Virus record (IMG/VR): IMGVR_UViG_3300046542_000248
Location: 182,902-246,901 of that record
Length of the DNA: 64,000 nucleotides
Strand: one strand, 5' to 3'
DNA from: a virus
Part shown: positions 51,923-61,310 of the stretch, in pieces
How positions within the stretch are numbered: position 1 is the first letter of the stretch
Layout of the letters: each line of letters starts with the position of its first letter
Made by a program: the position numbers and the translations under genes
Notes under the pieces: model-generated
Databases searched by the model: none
The model's input: only the letters and a program-made list of their open reading frames with translations
Told to the model about the DNA's origin: nothing

Positions 51923-53014
51923 TTATCTTGCCGAATCGTGAATATTCCAACTTAAGAAATACTTTCCTGCATACTTCTGAATGATCGGATTACTTACAAA
52001 CGGATAACCCATATCAACATAACCAGTATTGCCAATTCTATAACTATTATCGGCAATAGTATTAGGTTTCTGATGATGTAAAGCTGATAACTTATTCAAT
52101 TCAGAAAGAATATACGGATCTAAGATACCCGACTTACTCTTCATTGAATATTTGAATTGTACTGAAAATTCAGGATATGCAAATTGATCTATGGTAGTTG
52201 CAAATGCACTATCTGGTCTTGTAATAGGAAATACCCCAAGAAGTTTTTCCGAATATACAATTTCTAGAGCACTTTTATTGATTATGCCACCTGATTGCTG
52301 AATCTCTGGTCCAATATGATCACGAGTTACTACATAATACATAGCAACTGCATAATCCAAAATACCAGATTTAATATAATATTCATTAGGTGCATGATCA
52401 CCAAGAAAGACTGCTTCAATATAATCAGTCCATAATGCAATTGTCTTATAGATTGGGAAGTCTCTAGTGTCTGCGAAGTTTAAAGTAATAGTCCCAGACG
52501 TTCTTGAATTCATGGAGTGTTTTGCATAACTTAAACGCATTCCATGAAGCGTATCTCCCTTCTCCACAGTATCTAAAACTTGATCTTCGGGAGTATAACC
52601 TTTAACTCCATTAGAAAGAGAAGGCATGAATGCTGAAGGATGACCAGTATTTTGCTGGAGCTGTTTCATTACAACTTTATTTGCAGTTACTTTAATACCT
52701 TCAACGCTATCACTGTTTTCTTCAATGAATGCAGAGAAGCCAGATCTACCTCTAAGTTTTTCTCTAAGAGGTAATGCTTTATTATCTATATCCATAAGAT
52801 TACAGTCAGGTCTTGTAAAGAATATATGACCTCTTAAACCACCTGGGTGCAAAAATCCCTCAGGTAAATAATATCTGTTAAACATTTCAAGATGAAACCA
52901 TGGGTTAGAAGCATGATTACCTATAAGAGCACGTTCATCTTGTCGTAAAGAAAACTCACTATTTGTTAATCCACTTCTAGCACTGACAATATCTGACCAG
53001 GTTAAAAAGCTCAT
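51923..53014 (-). CDS. putative baseplate or tail structural protein, 363 aa
   Basis: Starts MSFLTWSDIVSARSGL after AAGGAAGGAGATG. Reads as a globular virion protein (NPWFHLEMFNRYYLPEGFLHPGG, FFTRPDCNL, IYKTIALWTDYIEAVFLG). It is directly upstream of, and co-transcribed with, the gp6-like baseplate gene, which is the main reason for the call. Confidence 0.6.
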   Translation of the reverse strand: MSFLTWSDIVSARSGLTNSEFSLRQDERALIGNHASNPWFHLEMFNRYYLPEGFLHPGGLRGHIFFTRPDCNLMDIDNKALPLREKLRGRSGFSAFIEENSDSVEGIKVTANKVVMKQLQQNTGHPSAFMPSLSNGVKGYTPEDQVLDTVEKGDTLHGMRLSYAKHSMNSRTSGTITLNFADTRDFPIYKTIALWTDYIEAVFLGDHAPNEYYIKSGILDYAVAMYYVVTRDHIGPEIQQSGGIINKSALEIVYSEKLLGVFPITRPDSAFATTIDQFAYPEFSVQFKYSMKSKSGILDPYILSELNKLSALHHQKPNTIADNSYRIGNTGYVDMGYPFVSNPIIQKYAGKYFLSWNIHDSAR

Positions 53015-53104
53015 TTATAAAACATCTCCTTCCTTAAAATATACGGTTATTCAGGTGTTCCTTTCATATAAATACACCCATTAAAACTTCAATATTAAAA
53101 GGAA

Positions 53105-53115
53105 TATATATTATT
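53105..53115 (+). promoter_or_regulatory. putative phage promoter, TATATATTATT motif
   Basis: Exact 11-mer, 31 bases before the 71-residue membrane-protein gene in a divergent gap. Confidence 0.5.
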
Positions 53116-53145
53116 ACTATAGATAAAGAGAAAGGAATTGATCAT

Positions 53146-53361
53146 ATGATTAAGATCACACTTAATATCGAGAATTTTGAGAAGCTAAAAAACGGCACTT
53201 ATAATGATACTAAGAAAACTAATGTATTGAAACCTGTTATAGCAGCGGCTGGAGTTGGAGTACTTGCTGGTACTTTGCTAGAATTAGCATCAAGAGCTGA
53301 TACCAAGATTGGTAAAACGGCTAAACTCCTTAAAGAACTTGTAAGAATCTTCAGCAATTAA
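53146..53361 (+). CDS. small protein with one TM segment
   Basis: 71 residues. Basic/polar N-terminus, one hydrophobic stretch (VIAAAGVGVLAGTLLELAS, about 31-49), basic C-terminal helix (KTAKLLKELVRIFSN). ATG after GAAAGGAATTGATC. Small membrane protein, role unknown. It is the only gene between its promoter motif and a hairpin in the 240-base gap that follows. Confidence 0.65.
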   Translation: MIKITLNIENFEKLKNGTYNDTKKTNVLKPVIAAAGVGVLAGTLLELASRADTKIGKTAKLLKELVRIFSN

Positions 53362-53463
53362 TATTATTTCTATTGCATTCCATTTGCCACCCTCTTGTCA
53401 TCATCTATAAAGATGAAAACTAATAATTTACAAATGGTCATCGGAAATAGTATTAATTCAATT

Positions 53464-53490
53464 ATACAGCCTTTAAAGGTTGTATAAAAA
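53464..53490 (+). terminator. probable terminator in 240-base gap
   Basis: TATACAGCCTT / AAGGTTGTATA stem (one G-T pair) and AAAAAAG; the rest of 53362-53600 holds no gene I can support. Confidence 0.5.
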
Positions 53491-53600
53491 AGAAGATAAG
53501 GATTATTTTTTTCTAAAATTAAATATCCAACATAGTTATTTAAACACACAAATAATATTAATTTATTAATTTCCCCGAACTGGAAGGAGTGTTGAGTTTT

Positions 53601-54719
53601 ATGATCATCGAAGATCTAATTATGCTCGGGAAAAAGGTGATTAAGGATAATATCTTAAAATCCAAAAAAGTCACTTTATCCCAACGATTCAAGTCACTAT
53701 CACAGGCTTCGACTGAATCTACTTATTTTTTCCCAATTGCATGCTCGGAACAAGCTACGCCTGATGAGATTGCAATGTCTATGAAGTTATTTGAGAGGAA
53801 CTATGCTATCTTTACACGAACGGCGTTCTCTCTCATCCCGTATGTCGAAATGTCTAGCTCGGAGTATGGTATTAAGGAGCATCTTTCCAAGGTTCATCAA
53901 AACATTGGAGTTATGCCGAATATGGGTTCTTACAAGTATTCACTTGAAGCATCTACTGAAAATATTAACTATGGTGTACTGAATGAGAACAATGCTTCCA
54001 ATGCATTCGTAAACCATGTTAAAGCGAAAGTATCTAATGACAATACTAGTATTGTAGGTAATTCAAGAGGTCAGAATGGTCAAGCAGCACCGATCACTGT
54101 TGACTATGAGTGGAAGAAAGCAAATGAAGTTCTTCCTACTACGGTAAATATTCCGCTTCGAGTTAATGGTGACAATATGGATCTTCCGGTTCATATTAAA
54201 GCCAATGTTCACAAAGTTCCTACATCTGTATTGGTGCAGGATATTGTTAAAAGTATGAATCAAAGTAAAGGTTTCCTAAACTTTGTTCAATACGTTTCTG
54301 GCGAACAAAAATCTCTAGTCGATTTCCTATTTGGCGTATCCAATATGAAGGAAGATATTTTGAAAACAAATTCTTCTCCTTGGTTGGATGCATTCAAACG
54401 TAGAAAACGTCTTGCTAATCTTGCATGGGGTACAGTTGCTGATAATTATAAACCGATCGGTACAATTGTATTGACCATGAATGAAGTAAACATCTTAAAG
54501 AATCAATATGAAATTGACGTTTTTGTGGAGGCTAAGAAGATTATGACGCAGTACTTCCTGCTTGGATTTATGATCCTCGATCAGACAAATGAAACTGCTC
54601 ATATTCTATTTGATTCCTTCCCAGGATTCCAAGAGTATCCATACAAAACTCTTGAACGTGAAGCTAGTAATCAAGACAAAACATTACGCGATATGATTCG
54701 TGCAATGGGTCGTATCTAA
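53601..54719 (+). CDS. putative virion structural protein, 372 aa
   Basis: Start chosen at ATG 53601, 11 bases after GGAAGGAG; an in-frame GTG at 53589 overlaps that site. Helical N-terminus, LSQASTESTYFFPIA and a beta-rich middle (TVDYEWKKANEVLPTTVNIPLRV). C-rich codons at the 5' end imply good expression. Same unit as the following membrane protein and deoxyribosyltransferase-like genes. No known family. Confidence 0.65.
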   Translation: MIIEDLIMLGKKVIKDNILKSKKVTLSQRFKSLSQASTESTYFFPIACSEQATPDEIAMSMKLFERNYAIFTRTAFSLIPYVEMSSSEYGIKEHLSKVHQNIGVMPNMGSYKYSLEASTENINYGVLNENNASNAFVNHVKAKVSNDNTSIVGNSRGQNGQAAPITVDYEWKKANEVLPTTVNIPLRVNGDNMDLPVHIKANVHKVPTSVLVQDIVKSMNQSKGFLNFVQYVSGEQKSLVDFLFGVSNMKEDILKTNSSPWLDAFKRRKRLANLAWGTVADNYKPIGTIVLTMNEVNILKNQYEIDVFVEAKKIMTQYFLLGFMILDQTNETAHILFDSFPGFQEYPYKTLEREASNQDKTLRDMIRAMGRI

Positions 54720-54739
54720 AGAAGGGTGGTAAAGTCCAA

Positions 54740-55726
54740 ATGCAATTACAACGAGCTGACCTTGAATTACATGGATTGATTCAAGAGAATTACACTGGAA
54801 CTCTTACTATGCATAAGTTTATGAATTTGACAGAATCTGATAAGGTTTCCATCAGCAAAGGACTCATTGATCAAATCTATGTGACTATTGCTGAACGGTA
54901 TAACTCTATCAACTTCGAAATGGTTCCTAAATCTCTTGGTAAGATTAAAACCATGAAAGAGTATGAAAATCTTAGAGCTTCAATCGACTTGCTTATTGGT
55001 ATTGCTAATGAATCTAAGCAGCCGATCCCTGAAGTTGAGATTATCAGACAATCACTTGATAATTTGGTCATGTTTGAAGAAGCATTCTTCACTGGTTATA
55101 TGAAGAAAAATGCTCCTATCATCATGACTTACAATCTTCTTGCAATGGCAGTATTCTGTAGTACCTCACTTATGATATCCGTATTGGTTGATTTTATTAA
55201 TCAAGGAGCAAGTGGCGGCGATGCAAGACCTTCAGAATCTGTTGATATTATTATCAATCAGAAATACAAACGTCATCAAAATTATTTGATGATTGATGCA
55301 TTGAAGAAATTCAATGATCAAGTTGGTAATGGTAGTTTTGCTCAAACACTTCAAACGTACAATAGACAAAATGCCCAGAACTTAAATGAATCAGCAATCT
55401 TGACTACTGGTTTAGTAATTATCGGTATTGTGTTTATCCTGAAATTCATTCCTCTTGTAAAAGAACTTATCTACCTCTTCTATTACACGAGATTGAAACT
55501 TAGTGATGCACTTGCTATCCAAGCCGACCTTATCAATGGTAACATTGAAGCTCTTAAAAATAAGGGCGTTAGTAAAGATAGCAAGATATTCAAAATTCAA
55601 AAATGGTTTAGTGATAAGCTTACGGATCTTTCCAATAAGTTTGCTTTCACTTATGAAAAAGGCGAAAAACAGGCTGAGATTGAATCTAGGGTGAAACTTA
55701 CACCTGAAGATGTCATGCTCTTTTAG
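54740..55726 (+). CDS. membrane protein with two hydrophobic segments, 328 aa
   Basis: Segments IIMTYNLLAMAVFCSTSLMISVLVDFI (about 130-157) and ILTTGLVIIGIVFILKFIPLVKELIYLFYY (about 221-250) flank a polar domain. N-terminal helical domain of 120 residues. Could be a virion membrane-puncturing or injection protein or a host-membrane protein. AGAAGGGTGG ribosome site. Confidence 0.65.
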   Translation: MQLQRADLELHGLIQENYTGTLTMHKFMNLTESDKVSISKGLIDQIYVTIAERYNSINFEMVPKSLGKIKTMKEYENLRASIDLLIGIANESKQPIPEVEIIRQSLDNLVMFEEAFFTGYMKKNAPIIMTYNLLAMAVFCSTSLMISVLVDFINQGASGGDARPSESVDIIINQKYKRHQNYLMIDALKKFNDQVGNGSFAQTLQTYNRQNAQNLNESAILTTGLVIIGIVFILKFIPLVKELIYLFYYTRLKLSDALAIQADLINGNIEALKNKGVSKDSKIFKIQKWFSDKLTDLSNKFAFTYEKGEKQAEIESRVKLTPEDVMLF

Positions 55727-55728
55727 AT

Positions 55729-56223
55729 ATGTTTAATGATGTATTTGATAGATTCCATGATAGGAAGAAACTAATCTTTCTGGGCGGTACCTGTAATGAA
55801 ACCACCTGGAGAGATAAACTTATTCCTAAACTGGATGCTGACTATCATATGCCACTTGACTTTACCTGGGATAAAGATGTTACTAAATTAAGTAACGATA
55901 GTTTTAATCCAGTTGTAAAAAATTGGACCCCTGCTGACTATCAGAAAGAGCTTGAAGTTCGAGCATCTGCTGATTATCTTGTATATGTAATCACTCCTGC
56001 AATGAGCGGAGTTTATAGTATTGCGGAAGTAATTGATGATAGTAATAAGAAACCGTCCAAAACGATCTTCTGCTATCTTCGTACTGACGAAGTAAAAGGT
56101 AAGTTTTATAAATTCAACGAGGGACAATGTAGATCATTGGATGCTGTTGGTAAGATGGTTGTAACTAACGGTGCTAAATGGTTCAAATCACTCGATGAAA
56201 TTATTTCTTATCTAAATTCCTAA
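55729..56223 (+). CDS. nucleoside 2-deoxyribosyltransferase-like enzyme
   Basis: 164 residues. KLIFLGGTCNETTWRDKLIPKL and then KELEVRASADYLVYVITPAMSGVYSIAEVIDDS follow the pattern of the nucleoside 2-deoxyribosyltransferase-like 2 group: glycine-rich first strand, and an E in the SxAE-type motif (YSIAEV) where the catalytic Glu is expected. Enzymes of this fold swap or hydrolyse the base of deoxynucleosides, or cleave related N-glycosides such as NAD in some relatives. Starts two bases after the previous stop, without its own clear ribosome site, so it depends on coupling. Confidence 0.7.
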   Translation: MFNDVFDRFHDRKKLIFLGGTCNETTWRDKLIPKLDADYHMPLDFTWDKDVTKLSNDSFNPVVKNWTPADYQKELEVRASADYLVYVITPAMSGVYSIAEVIDDSNKKPSKTIFCYLRTDEVKGKFYKFNEGQCRSLDAVGKMVVTNGAKWFKSLDEIISYLNS

Positions 56224-56235
56224 ACCTGTGAAGTG

Positions 56236-56270
56236 AGAGTCGCTTTTTTAGTGACTCTTGCTTTATATTT
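56236..56270 (+). terminator. intrinsic terminator
   Basis: AGAGTCGC / GTGACTCT stem (one G-T pair), followed by TGCTTTATATTT. Confidence 0.75.
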
Positions 56271-56310
56271 GCCGACAATAAGATATATCATATAAGGGGA
56301 TGGTGTACAC

Positions 56311-56544
56311 ATGAGTATTGAAACTAAACTTAAATGCATTCTAGAGGGAACATTCATAGAAGAAACTGTATTAACTAGCAGTGAAACCGACGAACTTTAT
56401 GATTTAAAGGATAAAGTTAAGACAGCTAGAGATAGAATGCTGTTCATAAAAGATCCTTCTGAGAAACGTAGTCGTCAAGCAGAACTTGAGCATATGGAGG
56501 ATAGACTACATTCTCTTAGGTCCAAAGCCTTTGCAAGAGGATGA
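56311..56544 (+). CDS. small tagged protein, 77 aa
   Basis: N-terminus MSIETKLKCILEG matches the internal-head tag (I-x-E-G at 10-13). The remaining 64 residues are a charged helix (LKDKVKTARDRMLF, RQAELEHMEDRLHSL). Resembles the three small tagged proteins at 60.2-61.3 kb. Overlaps the next upstream reading frame but ends before its ribosome site. GGGGATGGTG site. Confidence 0.7.
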   Translation: MSIETKLKCILEGTFIEETVLTSSETDELYDLKDKVKTARDRMLFIKDPSEKRSRQAELEHMEDRLHSLRSKAFARG

Positions 56545-56555
56545 GGAGGTTTGAA

Positions 56556-57680
56556 ATGGATATTAAAGAAAAGTTAAAGTATATACAAGAAGGACACTCC
56601 TTCAGCGAAATCGTTTCGGATAATTTCACTCCACTTAATCAAGTATTGAAAGAATCTCATGAGCTATTCATGGAATCTTTTATGGCTGATGCTAAATACA
56701 TTATCGAGATGGGCGAAGATCTCAAATCTAAAGCTACATTCTTTGATCATGTTAAAAATGTATTGAAATGGTTACGTGATAAAGTAGTTCAGTTCATTAA
56801 CTTTATACGTCAAAAGCTATTCTCTTCAGGTAAAGGTACTAAACAAACTGTTAAGAATGTGAAAGATACTGCTGCTAAGATGGAGATCATTGGTCGTAAA
56901 CCATCAAAACGTATTAATCCTGAAGATGAGCCAGATACATATAGTGATAATTCTGAAGATCATGGGATTCTTCATAAAGATGGAACTCTTCACTATAATC
57001 CAGAAAATCATGAGATTACTATATTCTCTAAAGTTCTGGATACTGATAACTTCTTCGATTCTGGATACAAGAGGATATATAATACTCTTCATGAGTATAT
57101 TTCCAAACTGGAGCAGAATCCAAGTAATCATGATCAAATAATTTCTGTAGATGATGTGATTAATACAAAACCTTTTCTCAATAAGGTATTCAAAGAATCA
57201 CTCTCAGTTAATTATGATAAACTAGAAATCTTTAAAAAGATTTATGGTGATCTTATCACTAAACCTATTACAGTTCGTGAGCTAACACTCTTAGCTGATA
57301 AGCTGTATAGTATGGATGAAGAATCTACTGTATTTGCTAATTGGATACAGAAATCTTTACCCAGAGCATTGGATGATGTTGAAAGACACTTTACTAGAAA
57401 TATGCAACTGATTAAAGATAAACTTGAAGTCGGCTCATCTAAAAATGTTCAAGCTGATACTGAGATGGTTAATAATCTTAATGATGCATTAGCTAAAGTT
57501 ATTAAGCTTATGAATATGCAAATGTCGGTTATTCAAATATTTGCCCAAATGCACGTTGAAGTATTTGTGCATCTTAAGGGTGAGATTGAACATTATGACT
57601 GGGTATTGAATCCATCTAATCAAGATTACGATCAGGATGACTTTAATAGCTATGATAATCATGACGGGTTAATTCATTAG
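56556..57680 (+). CDS. tagged internal-head candidate
   Basis: 374 residues from ATG 56556 (GAGGAGGTTTGAA). Tag MDIKEKLKYIQEG, then LFMESF, helix VLKWLRDKVVQFINFIRQKLF, and a C-terminal domain that aligns with the 36345-37367 product (FLNKVFKES...YDKLEIFKKIYGDL against FMNTIFNDC...NAIFDIIYGPI). It is on the opposite strand and 20 kb from that cluster, so the family has been spread by duplication. Confidence 0.76.
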   Translation: MDIKEKLKYIQEGHSFSEIVSDNFTPLNQVLKESHELFMESFMADAKYIIEMGEDLKSKATFFDHVKNVLKWLRDKVVQFINFIRQKLFSSGKGTKQTVKNVKDTAAKMEIIGRKPSKRINPEDEPDTYSDNSEDHGILHKDGTLHYNPENHEITIFSKVLDTDNFFDSGYKRIYNTLHEYISKLEQNPSNHDQIISVDDVINTKPFLNKVFKESLSVNYDKLEIFKKIYGDLITKPITVRELTLLADKLYSMDEESTVFANWIQKSLPRALDDVERHFTRNMQLIKDKLEVGSSKNVQADTEMVNNLNDALAKVIKLMNMQMSVIQIFAQMHVEVFVHLKGEIEHYDWVLNPSNQDYDQDDFNSYDNHDGLIH

Positions 57681-57685
57681 TACAG

Positions 57686-57715
57686 AGAGATACTTCTAAG
57701 GGAGTATCTCTTTTC
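57686..57715 (+). terminator. intrinsic terminator
   Basis: AGAGATACT / AGTATCTCT stem followed by TTTCACTTT. Confidence 0.8.
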
Positions 57716-57761
57716 ACTTTGAAAACATCGTTATAATACTTATTATATGGAGGGATACAAT

Positions 57762-58820
57762 TTGTTCAATATCGAGCGTAAAGCTAACCGACTTAATGAA
57801 TCTATTTCTATCAACCTTGGTAAAAATACATTCAAAGATACTCTCCTTGAAGCTGGTCTTGATCACTTGAAACTTGATTCAGTGATTACTACAGCTCTGC
57901 AAGAATCTAATCAAGTATATGATGGACATGTGCAAAATAGTTTAAGAGAATACTCTATAGAATCTCTTAACAAAGCTATGGGAATTCTTGAAACTACTAT
58001 TGATATTATTTCAGCATTCAAGAATATCGTTGCTGGAGAAATGGCTCAATTTAAAGCTATCAATAAACGGGTTATTGAAACTTATGAACCTTTATTGAAA
58101 CGACTTGATCGTCACAAGTATGGATATCAAATTCCTGAATACAATCTTGAAAATTTGGAAGCTATTGATATTCTTACTCGTGTACTGAATCTACTCTCTA
58201 AGAAATTCAATTTCAATTTATATGGACCTGGTGCTATAAATTGCGATGAAGTAGAAAGTGCCATTACTAGATTTAAAAGAAATTACAATGAGTATCATGA
58301 GGATCTGAAACGTGCAATTCTTGGAGTTCCTAACTCTGCAAGTATTGATGACTTCCCAGGAATTGTAAGATCCTTCCTAGTAAGTGATAACAATCTTCAG
58401 ATGAAACGTATCGGAGATGACATATTTAATGATCTTCGGTCTGCTGAGATTGGAATTGATTCACTTGATAATGTGATAGGATTGCTGCAAAAAGAAATCT
58501 TTGGCATCCTTGAGCATAAAGCAGTCGTTGAAAATGGTACTGGTAATGATTATGTCAATAGTGTATATACAAATGCTATTATAATTCGTACCAATTTAAT
58601 TGCATCAAGTTTAACCTATATTGAAGATATTATTAAGATCAAAATACACATTGCTGAAGAAATGTGTATCAATCATCGGAAAGTAATCATCGACGGATAT
58701 GAAAAAATATCGAAGGACCCAGAAAGTAACGAGGGTATTTATCTGCCTAACAACGATCCAGAGATCGTTAAAACGCATTCAGAATACCTTAGTGGGCATT
58801 GGATTGGCGCTTCGAAATGA
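57762..58820 (+). CDS. virion-type helical protein, TTG start
   Basis: 352 residues. I choose TTG at 57762 (product MFNIERKANRLNES) because GGAGGGAT lies 7 bases before it; the in-frame ATG at 57747 is part of that ribosome site (ATGGAGGG). Early sites RLNES, DTLLEAG and ALQES match the E-(S/A/G) processing-like pattern. Body all helical. Adjacent to tagged proteins on both sides. No clear tag. Confidence 0.65.
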   Translation: MFNIERKANRLNESISINLGKNTFKDTLLEAGLDHLKLDSVITTALQESNQVYDGHVQNSLREYSIESLNKAMGILETTIDIISAFKNIVAGEMAQFKAINKRVIETYEPLLKRLDRHKYGYQIPEYNLENLEAIDILTRVLNLLSKKFNFNLYGPGAINCDEVESAITRFKRNYNEYHEDLKRAILGVPNSASIDDFPGIVRSFLVSDNNLQMKRIGDDIFNDLRSAEIGIDSLDNVIGLLQKEIFGILEHKAVVENGTGNDYVNSVYTNAIIIRTNLIASSLTYIEDIIKIKIHIAEEMCINHRKVIIDGYEKISKDPESNEGIYLPNNDPEIVKTHSEYLSGHWIGASK

Positions 58821-58920
58821 ATTATGAGTTTAGTAACATCTGATTGTAACAAATAACTTCTTTTTTTTGTAACATAGGTATAAGGAAAATTAATTTTTAA
58901 CCCCCTAAGGAGGAAACCAC

Positions 58921-60090
58921 ATGTTTAAAGATCTTTTTGAAAGTTCCACAGGTGCAAGCGCTGGTACTCTGCAACTTGAGTCTGCATTTGATTCCGCTGA
59001 ATTCTCTCTTTACCTGAACGAAACTGATTCCACAATTAATGGATTGGTTGATTCCTACCGCGGCGTAATGACAGAAGCTCTTACTGAGAGCGCTGGCATT
59101 ATGAACGAAAGCGTTAACCTTGTTCTTGAACAAGCTAACGAGCATGTTGGTAACAAAATCGTAGCAGCTTTGAAAAAGCTGTGGAACTGGATCGTTAAGA
59201 TCGTTGATAGCTCTATCAACTTCGTAATGACTCTAGTAACAAGCAACAAAAAATTCATCGAAAAGATCAAACCGGAAGTTGCTAAAAAGAACCTTTCCGC
59301 TGAAGATCTTGCAAAAATCACGATGACTTCGTATAACTACAAGCCACAAGCTATCAGCACTGAAAAAGTGACGACTGTATTGGGTGAAGTTGATGCTGAA
59401 GCTCGTGCTGATTACAGCGCAGCAAACAAAGAAAAGCTTGACAAAGTTGTAGAAACTTACAACGAAAACAAACGTAAATCTGCTGGTTGGGAAAAAATCT
59501 CCCTGGCAAACCGTTTGACAAACGTTAGCATGCATGAGGTACAAGACTGGGCACGTTATAAAGACGAGCTTCGTGTATCTCTTCAAGGCGGCGAGAAGAA
59601 AACTACGAAGACTTTCTCCATGGATTTCTTCAAAGTTATCGAAACTTATTCCCAAAATGCCGAAGCAATCAAAGGCATTATGTCCAAATCCAAAGAAGAT
59701 TTCAAGAAAACCATCGACCACATCATCCAAAAAGCTGGATATGCTAAGGCCGAAGGTAAAGGCGAAGGTGCTGATGCTAAAGCTGCATCCGGTCGCGTAG
59801 CTTTCTTGAACTACTTGCGTGCAAGAACTGCTGCTACAGCAGATGCGTTTGCAGAATTGATGAGCATGAAGCTCTCCATTCTTAAACGTGAAGTAGGCGA
59901 AGCTCGTTCATTCTGTATGCATGCGGCTCGCTACAATCCGAAAAAAGCAGAAGGCGCTGCATCCGTGAAAAACGAATCCGCCGCTGTTATTCCTTTCGAT
60001 CCATTATTCGAAGATGCTGAAGAAGTAACTGAAGCTGGTTCGCTTACTGAAGGTGCACAAGGCGGCGCTGCTGCTTCTGTAACTTTCTAA
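58921..60090 (+). CDS. abundant internal-head candidate with MFKDLFES tag
   Basis: 389 residues. N-terminus MFKDLFESS resembles MFDDLF(E/VE) of the genes at 22821 and 62303. LTES, MNES and LQLES sites cluster in the first 65 residues, then LWNWIVKIVDSSINFVMTLVTSNKKF is the family amphipathic helix. C-terminus has VTEAGSLTEG. Codon use is markedly richer in C-ending codons than its neighbours, the ribosome site CTAAGGAGGAAACC is excellent, and two tandem terminators follow: all signs of very high expression. Predicted abundant head-interior protein; could in principle be another major virion protein. Confidence 0.72.
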   Translation: MFKDLFESSTGASAGTLQLESAFDSAEFSLYLNETDSTINGLVDSYRGVMTEALTESAGIMNESVNLVLEQANEHVGNKIVAALKKLWNWIVKIVDSSINFVMTLVTSNKKFIEKIKPEVAKKNLSAEDLAKITMTSYNYKPQAISTEKVTTVLGEVDAEARADYSAANKEKLDKVVETYNENKRKSAGWEKISLANRLTNVSMHEVQDWARYKDELRVSLQGGEKKTTKTFSMDFFKVIETYSQNAEAIKGIMSKSKEDFKKTIDHIIQKAGYAKAEGKGEGADAKAASGRVAFLNYLRARTAATADAFAELMSMKLSILKREVGEARSFCMHAARYNPKKAEGAASVKNESAAVIPFDPLFEDAEEVTEAGSLTEGAQGGAAASVTF

Positions 60091-60105
60091 TAGCGTAACG
60101 ATAAG

Positions 60106-60138
60106 AGAGCATACTCCTTGTGAGTATGCTCTTTTTTA
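60106..60138 (+). terminator. first of two tandem terminators
   Basis: 11-bp stem AGAGCATACTC / GAGTATGCTCT, loop CTTGT, followed by TTTTTATT. Confidence 0.95.
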
Positions 60139-60154
60139 TTGGATTAAAAAGTAT

Positions 60155-60184
60155 AAGTAGCCAGTATAGGCTACTTATTTTTTC
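60155..60184 (+). terminator. second tandem terminator
   Basis: 8-bp stem AAGTAGCC / GGCTACTT followed by ATTTTTTCGTCTTT. Confidence 0.9.
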
Positions 60185-60250
60185 GTCTTTATCTTCTTAT
60201 TTACCGACCCTTAAATAAGTAATTGTTACTATTTTAAGGGAGGCTACATA

Positions 60251-60583
60251 ATGAACACACAGCAAAAGCTAAAGTTAATAATGGAAGGTGCTATTCTCAA
60301 TGAAGGCGATGTTATTCAGTTTGGCGATCATCATTTGAGAGAAAGAAGATATCAAGAGGAATTAGATAGACTTCAAACCGAGTTCAATAGATTTATTGAT
60401 GACTTGGCACAAACTATTGCTTATCTCAGCAGAAAGAAAGAAGATGGTTCATTATCCAATGATGAATATCTTGCTAAGATGGGTGAACTTGAATCTCGAC
60501 GAGCATTGATGATTACTTATAATAGTAAGATTAATCATCTTAAGCATGAGATACAAACGATGCAGCAAAGTCGAGGGCATTAA
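60251..60583 (+). CDS. small tagged coiled-coil protein 1, 110 aa
   Basis: Tag MNTQQKLKLIMEG, then AILNEGDVIQFGDHH and a single long helix (RYQEELDRLQTEFNRFIDD). One of three tandem paralogues with the same layout. By the T4 analogy the tag would be cut after Glu12, leaving a small helical protein in the capsid. GGGAGGCTACATA ribosome site. Confidence 0.72.
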   Translation: MNTQQKLKLIMEGAILNEGDVIQFGDHHLRERRYQEELDRLQTEFNRFIDDLAQTIAYLSRKKEDGSLSNDEYLAKMGELESRRALMITYNSKINHLKHEIQTMQQSRGH

Positions 60584-60585
60584 GT

Positions 60586-60909
60586 ATGGATATTAAAAAT
60601 GCCCTTAATCTAATCATGGAAGGTGTCATTCTAAATGAATCTGATGTGATAGATTTTACCGCAAGACAGAGAGTAAAGACATACGAAAATCAAATCAGAG
60701 AATATACAGCACAAGTTACAAAGATGACTGCTGAAGTTCATCGTCAATGGACTATTCTTGAAAGTAAAAAGAAATCTGGTCTTCTAACTGGTGAACAGTT
60801 TATAGAGCAGATGATGGCACTTCAACCTACAACTAGTAGGATTCGTGAAATAGAAACTCAAATTAATATTCTTCAAGATAAAATAGATGGATTATCAAGC
60901 CATGCTTAA
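60586..60909 (+). CDS. small tagged coiled-coil protein 2, 107 aa
   Basis: Tag MDIKNALNLIMEG, then VILNESDVIDFTARQRV, closely matching the two neighbours, and a coiled-coil body. Starts two bases after the previous stop with only a weak GAGGGC site, so probably coupled. Confidence 0.72.
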   Translation: MDIKNALNLIMEGVILNESDVIDFTARQRVKTYENQIREYTAQVTKMTAEVHRQWTILESKKKSGLLTGEQFIEQMMALQPTTSRIREIETQINILQDKIDGLSSHA

Positions 60910-60923
60910 GGAGGAATAGTACT

Positions 60924-61250
60924 GTGGATACTGTAAAAAAGTGTTTAAAGTTAATTATGGAAGGTACTATTCTTAATGAAAGCGATGTCGTAGATTTTAC
61001 ATCCAGACATAATGCACAAAGATATGAAGAAGATATTCATAACTTCCAACTTCAGCTAAATAAAGTTACTATTGAAGTACGTGAAGCTGAGGATAAGTAC
61101 GATCGACAAAAGAATTCTGGAGAGATTACTACTCATGAATTCGTAGCTAAGAAATTGGCTCTTGAGCCTAAGAAAAAATTAATTCAGTATTATACTCGCC
61201 GAATAGGTGATGCGAAGGTAAATCTTCAATCACTACAGGCACATGCATAA
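60924..61250 (+). CDS. small tagged coiled-coil protein 3, 108 aa
   Basis: GTG start after TAAGGAGGAATAG. MDTVKKCLKLIMEG carries the tag with one extra residue, then TILNESDVVDFTSRHNA and a coiled coil. Third copy of the tandem; ends at a terminator. Confidence 0.74.
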   Translation: MDTVKKCLKLIMEGTILNESDVVDFTSRHNAQRYEEDIHNFQLQLNKVTIEVREAEDKYDRQKNSGEITTHEFVAKKLALEPKKKLIQYYTRRIGDAKVNLQSLQAHA

Positions 61251-61257
61251 TAAAAAG

Positions 61258-61310
61258 TGAATAGTTCCTATGCCTAGGGAACTATTCATTTCTATATTTT
61301 ATTTTAAGTA
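61258..61310 (+). terminator. intrinsic terminator
   Basis: TGAATAGTTCC / GGAACTATTCA stem, followed by TTTCTATATTTTATTTT. Confidence 0.9.
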
